In this document: piece by piece, positions 1 to 6,545 of the stretch | How the letters are laid out: every line of letters starts with the position of its first letter | Numbering within the stretch: the first letter of the stretch is position 1 | NCBI RefSeq assembly: GCF_024362785.1 | Contig: NZ_CP093301.1 | Coordinates: forward strand, 1 to 64,000 | Origin: Evansella sp. LMS18 | GTDB lineage: Bacteria > Bacillota > Bacilli > Bacillales > Salisediminibacteriaceae | DNA: 64,000 nucleotides | Direction: 5' to 3' | Program-made: the position numbers and the translations under genes | The notes under the pieces: generated by a model | Databases searched by the model: none | What the model was told of the DNA's origin: nothing | What the model saw: only the letters and a program-made list of their open reading frames with translations

Positions 1-13
1 TCAACTGTGATAA

Positions 14-502
14 TTATACTGGTCTGTCTGTGATTGTATGATTTGTTGAATTGGAATCCCCGCTGGAACTTTCTCCTGATTCTGAGTCGCTCACTAACTC
101 TTCCTTCGCATCCTTCACTTGAGAGCCTACATTCTGGAGCTCCTCTCCTGCATCTTTTGCTGTGCTAAAAACTTCTTTAGCGTCGTCTTTCACTTCTTTT
201 ACCTGTTCGAGAACTTCCTCATTCGCTATTTCATAAACTCCCTGCAGGTCTTTCACTGCCCCTTTAAGTACGTCAGTGGCATTCTGAACACGTTCCATAA
301 ACTGGTCCTTCTTACCCTCTGGATCCTCTTTTAATTCCTGACCAATATTTACAGCAGATTCTTTCAGCTGGTTAGTACTATCCATTACTTTGGAGCGAGT
401 ACTTGAATTTAACATCATGACCGCCGCTCCTGCTAATGCGCCGACAGCCATACCTGCTACTATTTTCCCTGCGGCTCCGCCTTGTTGTTGTTTTTTATCC
501 AT
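14..502 (-). CDS. YtxH-domain general stress-type protein
   Basis: A 162-residue protein with a short Gly/Ala-rich hydrophobic segment near the N terminus (about residues 9-31), followed by a long Lys/Glu/Asp-rich, probably coiled-coil region with recurring V-K-D/E motifs. It ends in a Ser/Asn-rich tail. This architecture is that of the YtxH/GvpP family: small single-pass membrane-anchored proteins often induced by general stress, with no known enzymatic activity. The start is well supported by a GAGGAGAGA ribosome binding site on the minus strand. The stop lies 13 bases inside the window. The family is assigned from overall shape, so the exact role is open. Confidence 0.75.
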   Translation of the reverse strand: MDKKQQQGGAAGKIVAGMAVGALAGAAVMMLNSSTRSKVMDSTNQLKESAVNIGQELKEDPEGKKDQFMERVQNATDVLKGAVKDLQGVYEIANEEVLEQVKEVKDDAKEVFSTAKDAGEELQNVGSQVKDAKEELVSDSESGESSSGDSNSTNHTITDRPV

Positions 503-533
503 GTCACATCTCTCCTCTTTTTAATATTACTTT

Positions 534-576
534 TAAAAACGGTAGAACAATAAAAAAGCTGTCTTTCTACCGTTTT
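534..576. terminator. Possible bidirectional hairpin terminator
   Basis: A 12-bp perfect inverted repeat (AAAAACGGTAGA / TCTACCGTTTTT) surrounds a 19-base loop and ends in a T run on either strand. It could end transcription from either side of the 503-928 gap. No solid gene feeds into it. Confidence 0.4.
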
Positions 577-591
577 TCCACTCAGAGGAAG

Positions 592-723
592 GTGCTAAAC
601 GATATTTTTCAACCCGAGGTGCCTATTCCTGTATATTACTTACTTACAGAAGACGAATATAAAGCCTCTATCGGTCGCATACTCAGTATTAAAAGGCGAA
701 AGGTGGTGCGACAGCTGCAATAA
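592..723 (+). CDS. Possible 43-aa small protein
   Basis: A GTG-started frame preceded by AGAGGAAG. The spacing to the start codon is only about 3 bases, which is poor. The product has a plausible non-random composition: an acidic/aromatic first half with P-x-P-V-Y-Y, then a basic K-R-R-K tail. I recognise no family. It lies in the 426-bp gap between the YtxH-like gene and the lipoprotein gene and is the only plus-strand candidate there besides the tiny hydrophobic frame that follows. It could equally be a gene remnant or a chance frame. Confidence 0.2.
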   Translation: MLNDIFQPEVPIPVYYLLTEDEYKASIGRILSIKRRKVVRQLQ

Positions 724-740
724 ATTGGCAGCTGCATATT

Positions 741-812
741 ATGGGATGGATTATTGCAGTATCTTTAATAGTATTGTTGCTCATAGGTATCGGCTTCCTT
801 ACTTTTCAGTAA
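741..812 (+). CDS. Possible 23-aa hydrophobic membrane peptide
   Basis: ATG-started frame for a 23-residue peptide that is almost entirely hydrophobic (I/L/V/G/F) and would span the membrane once. An AAAGGTGGTG stretch lies 31 bases upstream, too far to be its ribosome binding site. Between them is a 7-bp stem hairpin (CAGCTGC / GCAGCTG, 712-735). Small single-pass peptides of this sort are common in Bacillus, but translation is not demonstrated by the sequence. Confidence 0.22.
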   Translation: MGWIIAVSLIVLLLIGIGFLTFQ

Positions 813-892
813 CGAATCATCTCCTTTTTCAGGAAAGCAGAGGTAGGATTACTGCTCTTAAGGGATGAATTATCTGCAAATTAAATATAAAA

Positions 893-912
893 CCCGCCAT
901 AAAAGTGGCGGG
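893..912 (-). terminator. Terminator of small lipoprotein gene
   Basis: CCCGCCA / TGGCGGG stem followed on the minus strand by TTTTATATTTAA, about 17 bases after the lipoprotein stop codon. Confidence 0.75.
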
Positions 913-928
913 CGGTAAGTAGTAGTAC

Positions 929-1093
929 TTATTCATTTACATTATCAGGAACATTATTTTCTTCAGGGATGGAATCTGGGGTTTCAATCTCATTTTCCCC
1001 TTCAATTGGCTCATTAATTTCAGTGTTGTTTTCCCCGCATGCAGCCAAAATTAAAATAGCTGCGATACCAGTGAAACAAGCCCAGCGCTTCAT
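929..1093 (-). CDS. Small lipoprotein, 54 aa
   Basis: A 54-residue protein with a basic N terminus (MKRW), a hydrophobic segment and a lipobox L-A-A-C with the lipid-acceptor Cys at residue 19. The mature part is only about 35 residues and very acidic, rich in Glu, Asn and Pro. The start has a strong AAAGGAGCGGTAAG ribosome binding site, and a terminator follows directly. Predicted to be lipidated by Lgt and anchored outside the cytoplasmic membrane. I recognise no specific family. Acidic tails of this type are common among small Bacillus lipoproteins. Confidence 0.75.
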   Translation of the reverse strand: MKRWACFTGIAAILILAACGENNTEINEPIEGENEIETPDSIPEENNVPDNVNE

Positions 1094-1169
1094 CTTACCG
1101 CTCCTTTCTTCTCTATGGGTCCGTTAAGCTTCTATTCCCTTTTGCTGCAACGGATAATCAAAGGAATGA

Positions 1170-1928
1170 TCAGGCGGTTTCAATTTCCAACGCGACAGGA
1201 CAATGGTCGCTTCCAAGAACATCAGCATGGATTTCAGTTTCCTTTATATTGTCCTTTATTTTCTCAGATACAATAAAGTAGTCTATTCTCCATCCAATAT
1301 TCCTTTCTCTCACTTTATTCATATAGGACCACCATGTGTAAGCACCCTCCAGTTCAGGGTATTTGTACCTGAATGAATCGATAAACCCGGAAGAAAGCAG
1401 GGTGTCCATTTTTCCACGCTCTTCTTCCGTAAAGCCAGAGTTCCCTCTATTTGATCGGGCGTTTTTCAGGTCGATTTCCTGATGCGCAACATTTAAGTCC
1501 CCACAAAGAATTACTGGTTTATCATTGTCTAGCTCGTTGAGATATGCTCGGAAGTCATCCTCCCATTGCAGTCGGTACGACAGCCTGGTTAAATCTCGTT
1601 TTGCATTAGGGGTATATACGTTCACCAGATAAAACCGCTCAAATTCAAGTGTTATTACTCTGCCTTCCTGGTCGTGTTCTTCTATACCGAGTCCGTATTT
1701 GACAGACATCGGTTTTATTTTTGTAAAAACAGCAGTTCCTGAATAGCCTTTTCTTTCGGCGTAATTCCAATATTGATAATAGCCCTCCAAATCCAGATTA
1801 ATCTGACCTGCCTGGCATTTCGTTTCCTGAAGGCAGACGATGTCTGCATCAGCTTCATTGAAATATTCGATAAATCCCTTTTTGACACACGCGCGAATTC
1901 CATTTACATTCCAAGATATTAATTTCAT
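1170..1928 (-). CDS. exoA: Exodeoxyribonuclease III / AP endonuclease ExoA
   Basis: A 252-residue member of the EEP (exonuclease-endonuclease-phosphatase) superfamily, the normal length for ExoA/Xth. Visible motifs in order: the N-terminal S-W-N-V-N-G-I-R-A, the metal-binding L-Q-E-T-K (Glu35), the C-G-D-L-N-V-A-H block with catalytic Asp and Asn, the aromatic Y-T-W-W-S-Y loop, and the terminal S-D-H-C-P-V with the catalytic Asp-His. It cleaves DNA 5' of abasic sites and removes 3' blocking groups in base excision repair in the cytoplasm. It is transcribed alone, downstream of the cold shock gene and its terminator. Confidence 0.95.
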   Translation of the reverse strand: MKLISWNVNGIRACVKKGFIEYFNEADADIVCLQETKCQAGQINLDLEGYYQYWNYAERKGYSGTAVFTKIKPMSVKYGLGIEEHDQEGRVITLEFERFYLVNVYTPNAKRDLTRLSYRLQWEDDFRAYLNELDNDKPVILCGDLNVAHQEIDLKNARSNRGNSGFTEEERGKMDTLLSSGFIDSFRYKYPELEGAYTWWSYMNKVRERNIGWRIDYFIVSEKIKDNIKETEIHADVLGSDHCPVALEIETA

Positions 1929-1980
1929 TTTCTGTTTCTCCTCTATTCAGCGATTCTTTATTATTCTTTATTAATACGAA

Positions 1981-2008
1981 AGGAGGCCTTCACGCCTGAA
2001 AGCCTCCT
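1981..2008. other. Hairpin between exoA and the cold shock gene
   Basis: Inverted repeat AGGAGGC / GCCTCCT with a 14-base loop. It precedes exoA on the minus strand. It could be a readthrough-limiting terminator (T-rich on the plus side) or a leader structure. No clear choice is possible. Confidence 0.35.
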
Positions 2009-2065
2009 GGTTTATTTTATATTATATATAAATTACTGACAAAGTAATTGCCTTCATGCAAACGA

Positions 2066-2093
2066 AAAAACACACCTGTATTGGTGTGTTTTT
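2066..2093 (-). terminator. Terminator of cold shock gene
   Basis: AACACACC / GGTGTGTT stem flanked by A and T runs, just after the csp stop codon on the minus strand. Confidence 0.85.
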
Positions 2094-2105
2094 CCCATGA
2101 CTTTT

Positions 2106-2306
2106 TTATAGTTTAGTGACGTTGGACGCTTGAGGACCGCGATCCCCGTCAGTGACATCGAATTGAACACGTTGTCCTTCTTCTAAGGTTTTAAAGCCTT
2201 CTCCCTGAATAGCGGAAAAATGTACGAAAATATCGTCTCCACCTTCTTGCTCGATAAAACCAAAACCTTTGTCAGCGTTAAACCATTTTACTGTTCCTTC
2301 AGCCAA
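2106..2306 (-). CDS. Cold shock protein (CspA/CspB family)
   Basis: A 66-residue single-domain cold shock protein with RNP1-like K-G-F-G-F-I and RNP2-like D-I-F-V-H-F motifs and the starting G-T-V-K-W-F strand. It is an OB-fold single-stranded nucleic-acid binder and RNA chaperone. I chose the TTG start at 2306: GGAGG sits 8 bases upstream of it and the resulting length equals that of the family. A longer frame starting at 2381 or at the ATG at 2321 would read through the ribosome binding site. It is monocistronic, with a terminator immediately downstream. Confidence 0.92.
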   Translation of the reverse strand: MAEGTVKWFNADKGFGFIEQEGGDDIFVHFSAIQGEGFKTLEEGQRVQFDVTDGDRGPQASNVTKL

Positions 2307-2494
2307 AACATATCCCTCCATATTTCTTTCAAGATTCTGTATTATAATACCCAAATGGATAGAGGTTAAACCTTTTTTCAAAAAAATTTTTTTTAGCAGT
2401 GAAAAAGCAGCACGTTGGCTTTAAAGGATTCTGTCAAGAGCAGTTGAATTTTATAATTGCGATAGACAAGGGCCGGCTTAAGCCAACCGATTTA

Positions 2495-2557
2495 ATAAAG
2501 TGAACCTTCACTCCTGTTTTAAGGCGGGAGTTTTACGGACGGTTACATCGGGATAAA
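2495..2557 (+). repeat. R1 repeat, short form (second module only)
   Basis: Starts with ATAAAGTGAACCTTCA and then jumps directly to the CTCCTGTTTTAAGGCGGGAG hairpin module, ending in ACATCGGGATAAAT. Relative to the full R1 copies (e.g. 4126-4284) the first hairpin module and the linker are missing. Confidence 0.8.
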
Positions 2558-2750
2558 TAGACGGAAAGATTCCGCTTAATTCCTAATTATTATTGAATAT
2601 GCGCTTAAACAGACGGAGAAATTCCGACTATTAATCCAAAAAAGCCGTAAATGGGAGATTTTGCTTGGAATAACCGGAAAAACTCCCCTTATGTCACCCT
2701 GAAAAGAGCCCCGGTCTCCATATAAGCGAAGAATCTCCGCTTATTTATTC
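2558..2750. repeat. R4 degenerate hairpin-unit array
   Basis: Fills most of the 2307-2985 gap. About five short, partly palindromic units resembling ACGGA-R-AAATTCCG can be seen, at about 2561, 2613, 2644, 2674 and 2726. The first two are near-identical and the rest are degenerate. The last unit forms AAGCG..CCGCTT. No protein-coding signal. The remaining gap sequence (2751-2985) shows nothing recognisable apart from the yneK upstream region. Confidence 0.5.
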
Positions 2751-2985
2751 ATGATTACTCCATTACATTTGAATTTTGAAGGGAGTGAGTTTAATCTTAG
2801 ATTCACCAGGATGATGACCTTAAATTGATGCATTACAGAGACCAGATTTTTATATAAATAAAGTTTTATCCCTGCAGCACTACCTAATCTTTATCCATTG
2901 AGAGACATAAACATCTCTTTCTCCCTTTTCAGAAAGGCTGGAATATCGTACAATATACTACAGTAAGTAGAAGAGGTGATATCTG

Positions 2986-3423
2986 ATGCCAAGTGATCTG
3001 TTTTTTTGGCTGATCGTGCTCTGGTCGATCTTTTTGATAACAACTGTTGGTATCGGCGGTTTTTTTATGTTCAGGAAATTTCTTAAGAGACTGCCTAAGG
3101 AAGACGGCAAATCTATCCTTGACTGGCAGGATTATTATATTGAGAAAACGCGGCATCTGTGGTCTGAGGAAGATAAAGCTCTCCTTGATGAACTTGTGGA
3201 ACCTGTCCCTGAGCTGTTCCGCGATATTGCCAAAGGGACAATAGCAGGCAAAATCGGGGAAATGGCTTTAAATGAAAAGGCCGATAAAATGACCCAGGAA
3301 CTAATTATCAAAGGTTACATTGCGGCTACCCCAAAACGCGACCATAAGTTCCTCGTAAAAAAACTCAAGGAGAAAGAGATTGATATTGACCAGTACAAGC
3401 CATACTTTAAAGAGTCCGTATAA
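2986..3423 (+). CDS. yneK: DUF2621 membrane protein YneK
   Basis: A 145-residue protein with one N-terminal transmembrane helix (about residues 5-28) and a conserved cytosolic domain, including W-x-D-Y-Y-I-E-K-T-R-H-L-W and a late K-R-D-H-K-F-L motif. It matches the YneK/DUF2621 family found beside ccdC in Bacillus. No biochemical function is known. The GAGGTGATATCTG ribosome binding site supports the ATG. It is convergent with ccdC and shares a bidirectional terminator with it. Confidence 0.85.
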   Translation: MPSDLFFWLIVLWSIFLITTVGIGGFFMFRKFLKRLPKEDGKSILDWQDYYIEKTRHLWSEEDKALLDELVEPVPELFRDIAKGTIAGKIGEMALNEKADKMTQELIIKGYIAATPKRDHKFLVKKLKEKEIDIDQYKPYFKESV

Positions 3424-3442
3424 TTCCTGAGAAACAGGCTGC

Positions 3443-3513
3443 ATAAAGTGAAAAATTCAACAGCAGGGCTTCTGTATTTTTCAACTGGTTGTTAGTTGAC
3501 TAATCGGGATAAA
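3443..3513 (+). repeat. R1 repeat, degenerate first-module copy
   Basis: ATAAAGTGAA at the left, GTTAGTTGACTAATCGGGATAAA at the right and a different central hairpin. This is the R1 first module with diverged stem. It lies just downstream of yneK and abuts the yneK/ccdC terminator. Confidence 0.5.
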
Positions 3514-3514
3514 C

Positions 3515-3563
3515 AAAAACCCGGTACATGAGGATACTTAATCCTCACGGTGCCGGGTTTTCT
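3515..3563. terminator. Shared terminator of yneK and ccdC
   Basis: A long stem (ACCCGG..GAGGAT / ATCCTC..CCGGGT) with A and T runs on both sides. It serves converging yneK (+) and ccdC (-). The last codons and the TGA of ccdC lie inside the stem. Confidence 0.85.
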
Positions 3564-4063
3564 GTTTGCATATTAAGTGGTATTTTACTGTTTACCTGTT
3601 TTGATTTCAGTTCTCGCTCCACTTGCCTGAATTTCACGTACATAGCGATACGCCACGGAAGGATCATAGCAAATGCAAGAATAAAGAACATGCCTGCCAG
3701 TACTTCATACTCAAAGTGAATTCCGAGCACTGATTTAAAAATCAGCCTTACAGCAAGCAGTCCCAGCAGGATGAACGGAAACGCCTTCGATTTTTTCATA
3801 TAGACGGCATTTTCCCTTATTTCAAATGAAGACAATTTAATCAGTACAATTGAAAATATTAATCCCACTGCTATAGCTTCGAGCACCTCCAGGGAGGTGG
3901 GACGTGCCGGCTCGTACAAAAACATTAGAAATCCCGTTGACATCGCAACAGGCGGAATCAGAATTTTTCTTGCATTAGCTGGCTTTTTCATGGATTTCAT
4001 TCGTACAAAAAGAGCTAAGAAAGCCATAATGACAGCACCTGCACCTAAAACAATTTCCACCAT
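3545..4063 (-). CDS. ccdC: CcdC family membrane protein
   Basis: A 172-residue protein with about five transmembrane helices, matching CcdC/YneJ in its conserved blocks (K-S-M-K-K-P near the start, L-Y-E-P-A-R-P-T and L-P-W-R-I-A-M-Y). In Bacillus the gene sits in the ccdA-yneI-ccdC cluster linked to cytochrome c maturation, but CcdC itself is dispensable there and its role is unknown. Here ccdA and the response-regulator-like yneI are absent from the neighbourhood. A thioredoxin-like/Lgt-like pair occupies the upstream side. The stop codon is embedded in the shared terminator. Confidence 0.85.
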   Translation of the reverse strand: MVEIVLGAGAVIMAFLALFVRMKSMKKPANARKILIPPVAMSTGFLMFLYEPARPTSLEVLEAIAVGLIFSIVLIKLSSFEIRENAVYMKKSKAFPFILLGLLAVRLIFKSVLGIHFEYEVLAGMFFILAFAMILPWRIAMYVKFRQVERELKSKQVNSKIPLNMQTENPAP

Positions 4064-4125
4064 GGGAGATTCACCCCCTCATTTTTCCTCTGTGATTAAT
4101 AGTATAGCATATCCTCACGTATTTT

Positions 4126-4284
4126 TATAAAGTGAACCTTCAATCAGTGGGGATTTTATTCATCCCCCACTGATTGTTAGTTGAACCAATCGGGATGTTA
4201 GCGTCCGATATCTCCTGCCTAAACATCTTCGCTTCCACTCCTGTTTTAAGGCGGGAGTTTTACGGACGGTTACATCGGGATAAA
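4126..4284 (+). repeat. R1 repeat, full-length copy
   Basis: About 159 bp from TATAAAGTGAACCTTCA to TACATCGGGATAAAT. It has two hairpin modules: CAATCAGTGGGGGAT / ATCCCCCACTGATTG, and the longer GTCCG..CTCCTGCC / GGCGGGAG..CGGAC. Each module ends in ATCGGGAT. It lies between ccdC and the Lgt-like gene, with no coding signal. Confidence 0.85.
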
Positions 4285-4303
4285 TCGATTTATATCTGTT
4301 TGT

Positions 4304-4918
4304 CTACACCTGGAATGGCGCTGCCAGCCCATAAGCAATCACCAGTCCTGTGAGCATCGTTATTGATCTGGCATATTTCTTACTGGAAGGCACGAGTAGT
4401 ACAGCTGCCAGCAGTACGAGAAGGAACAACCAGCTGTAATAAAAATTAACAGGATGGTATATCACTCCTTCATATATATATCCAAAAGAAAAAGGGGAAG
4501 GCAGCCCATATTTTTTTACACCAAGGGAAAATACAATCAGAGCGGTTGTTATGGCAGCCATAAAACTGTCCAGGCTGTGATGGCTCCATTTTTTCCTTAC
4601 ACTTTGAAGTAAAAAGTAAATTACTGCAGCTCCTGCAGAAGCATACGCCGCATATGGCCCTCCTGCAAAATAAAGCAGGTTGCCTGGGGACGTAAGCAGC
4701 TTAGGGTCCAGTATAAACGGCCACATTTTATAAACAACTGCGCAAATAATTAGCGATGTCAAAAAGGTGTCCAGTATTTCTCCCCTGTTTCCAACACGCT
4801 GTTCTTTCAGGTATAGGCTCATAGCTCCATATCCGGATGCTGCTGCGATAAAGATGAAAAGCATCTGGGCTGAAATCGTAAACGGACCAACAGACCATGT
4901 AATAAACGGTTCAGTCAT
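4304..4918 (-). CDS. Lgt-like polytopic membrane protein lacking Lgt active residues
   Basis: A 204-residue protein with about six or seven transmembrane helices. Its order of features resembles prolipoprotein diacylglyceryl transferase (Lgt). There is an N-terminal helix after S-V-G-P-F-T-I-S, a conserved-looking S-P-G-N-L-L-Y-F-A-G-G-P-Y segment matching the Lgt G-G loop, a D-S-F-M-A-A helix, and Y-H-P-V-N-F-Y-Y-S-W matching the Lgt H-P-x-x-x-Y-E box. However, the G-R-x-G-N-F-x-N-x-E signature and the histidine of the G-G loop are absent, and the protein is about 60 residues shorter. It is therefore probably not an active Lgt. The gene follows a thioredoxin-like gene by 2 bp, so the two are likely cotranscribed. 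Similarity is judged by eye. Confidence 0.55.
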   Translation of the reverse strand: MTEPFITWSVGPFTISAQMLFIFIAAASGYGAMSLYLKEQRVGNRGEILDTFLTSLIICAVVYKMWPFILDPKLLTSPGNLLYFAGGPYAAYASAGAAVIYFLLQSVRKKWSHHSLDSFMAAITTALIVFSLGVKKYGLPSPFSFGYIYEGVIYHPVNFYYSWLFLLVLLAAVLLVPSSKKYARSITMLTGLVIAYGLAAPFQV

Positions 4919-4920
4919 AA

Positions 4921-5478
4921 TCAGTCAGCCTCCTTTAACCGGCTGATTTCCTGCTCCAGTTCCGCGGTTGTAACAGCCCCGGTCTTCCTGTATACAATTG
5001 TTCCGCCGCTGTCAACAAAGAACACAGCCGGAACAGGGGGCACATAATACATATCTGCCACAGTGCCATCCTGGTCCATTACATTGGGAAAAGTGATGCT
5101 ATGTTCCTCAAGGAAGTCTTCTGCTGCCTGTATTGAATCCTGGCTGGTAACATTAACTCCGATAAGCTGAATACTCTCCCCATGCACTCTGTGGGTTTCT
5201 TCCACCGCTTCCATAGAAGCAGAGCAGAAAGGGCACCAGGAAGTCCAGAAATACACCACTGCACCGGTATGGTTCCTGGCGGCTTCTCTTAGGTGAACCG
5301 GTCCTTCTCCTGACAGCTGATCCAGGATAAAGTCAGGAGCTGAATGTCCTGGATGAGGGAGGGATGCTCTTTGCCCATCTGTTCCACTCGTAAAGTTGTT
5401 CTGCTGCTGCTCCATCCAGAGAAAGGCTCCTGCGCTTGCAACGAGAATTACAATAAGGATTTTTTTATGTAAGGACAT
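4921..5478 (-). CDS. Membrane-anchored TlpA/ResA-like thioredoxin
   Basis: A 185-residue protein with an N-terminal signal anchor (about residues 6-22), a short linker and a thioredoxin domain of the TlpA/ResA type. The active site is W-C-P-F-C (Cys82 and Cys85) and the cis-proline loop is V-P-P-V-P-A-V-F-F-V-D. It is expected to reduce disulfides on the outer face of the membrane, for example during cytochrome c maturation or in spore or envelope proteins. The linked gene encodes an Lgt-like membrane protein, and ccdC lies beyond. The electron donor normally needed by such proteins, CcdA, is not in the window. TlpA-like assignment is firm; the substrate is unknown. Confidence 0.85.
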   Translation of the reverse strand: MSLHKKILIVILVASAGAFLWMEQQQNNFTSGTDGQRASLPHPGHSAPDFILDQLSGEGPVHLREAARNHTGAVVYFWTSWCPFCSASMEAVEETHRVHGESIQLIGVNVTSQDSIQAAEDFLEEHSITFPNVMDQDGTVADMYYVPPVPAVFFVDSGGTIVYRKTGAVTTAELEQEISRLKEAD

Positions 5479-5522
5479 GGATAACCCCTTCTGTATCTGT
5501 TTGATAAGTTAGAAAAAATAGC

Positions 5523-5547
5523 AAGACGCCGGCATTGCCGGCGTCTT
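5523..5547 (-). terminator. Terminator of the copper chaperone gene
   Basis: AAGACGCCGGC / GCCGGCGTCTT perfect 11-bp stem with a 3-base loop, followed by GCTATTTTTTC on the minus strand. Confidence 0.9.
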
Positions 5548-5557
5548 ATGTTTAAAA

Positions 5558-5773
5558 TTATACTACATCGTATCCCTGGTCTTCAATTTCCTCTTTCATT
5601 TTATCCACTGTTACTACATTCTCATCATAGTCAACAGTTACATTTTTCGCATCAAGGTTTACTTCCGCACCCTTTACACCATCTAAGTTGTTTAATGTAC
5701 CTTCTACTGCTGCTTTGCAATGGTTGCATGTCATACCTTCGACCTGAATTACATCTTTCTTCATTTCTGCCAC
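5558..5773 (-). CDS. copZ: Copper chaperone CopZ
   Basis: A 71-residue heavy-metal-associated (HMA) domain protein with the copper site G-M-T-C-N-H-C (Cys16 and Cys19) and the usual beta-alpha-beta-beta-alpha-beta length. It binds Cu(I) in the cytoplasm and hands it to a CopA-type ATPase, which is not in this window. The gene stands alone between its own promoter/operator and its own terminator. A copper-responsive (CsoR-type) palindrome overlaps the promoter at 5882-5898, in agreement with the assignment. Confidence 0.9.
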   Translation of the reverse strand: MAEMKKDVIQVEGMTCNHCKAAVEGTLNNLDGVKGAEVNLDAKNVTVDYDENVVTVDKMKEEIEDQGYDVV

Positions 5774-5878
5774 ACTCCTTTCAGCCGCTGTTAATTCAAT
5801 AAGCTTGCTCTCCTAAGCTGGAAGTTCTGCAAGCTCCATGAGAAATAAGGTAAGCAATTTTTATTTCTTTATACTTAC

Positions 5879-5907
5879 ACCATACCCCCCGGGTGTATAA
5901 AAGTCAA
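5879..5907 (-). promoter_or_regulatory. copZ promoter with CsoR-type operator
   Basis: On the minus strand a -35 TTGACT (5902-5907) and -10 TATGGT (5879-5884) are separated by 17 bases. The palindrome ATACCCCCCGGGTGTAT (5882-5898) fills the spacer and part of the -10. G/C-rich palindromes flanked by ATAC/GTAT are the known operators of the CsoR copper repressor. Binding there would block copZ transcription until Cu(I) is present. The regulator gene itself is not in the window. Confidence 0.65.
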
Positions 5908-5952
5908 GGAAGAGATACATTTGGCGGGGGAAACTTATTTGTATTAACGAAA

Positions 5953-6070
5953 GTGTCACTATGACACGTGCCACTATGACTCATGGGATTATGTAAACAA
6001 AAAAACCTCCCACACCCTATTATATCAATGGTTTGGGAGGTTTTGCCCAAAGGCAACTGTCACTATGACG
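5953..6070. repeat. Short dispersed GTCACTATGAC repeats
   Basis: GTCACTATGAC-like motifs occur at 5953-5967 (as a perfect palindrome GTGTCACTATGACAC), 5970-5983 and 6059-6070. The last overlaps the stop codon of the SRPBCC gene. Confidence 0.5.
6002..6044 (-). terminator. Terminator of the SRPBCC gene
   Basis: AAAACCTCCCA / TGGGAGGTTTT stem with a 21-base loop, 19 bases past the stop codon on the minus strand. It could also act on the plus strand. Confidence 0.8.
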
Positions 6071-6503
6071 TAAGCTGGTCGTATAAATTAATCAGATGGT
6101 CGTGTTCTTCTTTCTTAAGCATCCGGATAAGCAGAGGACGGGTTAACTTTGTGCGGATACCTGTTGTTTTAATATCAGCAGTAAATCTTACCCTGGTGCC
6201 CTCTCCTACTTCTTCACAAAAATATTCATATACCATCTTCATACCGGCAGCACTGCTTTCATAAACAACCCTCTGGTTATCCTGCAAATCCACAATTTTA
6301 TAATCTGTACTGACTTTTCGGTTTGAAAGGTCCCTTATTTCCTTAAACCGGTCCCCTTTTTCCCAGCCTTCTCCTTCTCCGAGCTTCGTTACCTCTGCAA
6401 CATTTACATACAGCTCGGTGCGGTTTTCCGGATTAGCCAGAAAAGCATATACCTCGTTTAGCGATGCATCCACTTTGATCTCCTGGTGAATATCTGCCAT
6501 CAT
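6063..6503 (-). CDS. SRPBCC (START-like) family protein
   Basis: A 146-residue protein that fits the small SRPBCC/polyketide-cyclase fold: an N-terminal I-K-V-D-A-S-L-N-E-V-Y-A-F-L-A-N-P-E-N helix-strand motif, alternating strands, and a long C-terminal helix. Such proteins bind hydrophobic ligands in a central cavity, and the CoxG subgroup looks like this. No catalytic residues can be assigned. The gene lies downstream of the ABC exporter pair, about 40 bp away, and could be cotranscribed with it. The last three codons overlap a short dispersed repeat. The start may be either of two adjacent ATG codons behind GGGGAG. Confidence 0.7.
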   Translation of the reverse strand: MMADIHQEIKVDASLNEVYAFLANPENRTELYVNVAEVTKLGEGEGWEKGDRFKEIRDLSNRKVSTDYKIVDLQDNQRVVYESSAAGMKMVYEYFCEEVGEGTRVRFTADIKTTGIRTKLTRPLLIRMLKKEEHDHLINLYDQLTS

Positions 6504-6545
6504 TACTCCCCTTTCTGCTGTGTATCACATGTAATAATCAGTTAA

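Noticed and set aside
699-735. T-box riboswitch signal (AAAGGTGGTGCGAC)
   Set aside because: It resembles the T-box GGGTGGTACCGCG only loosely. No terminator/antiterminator pair and no aminoacyl-tRNA synthetase or amino acid gene follow.
2307-2381. N-terminal extension of the cold shock protein
   Set aside because: The extension covers the ribosome binding site of the TTG start and has no family match.
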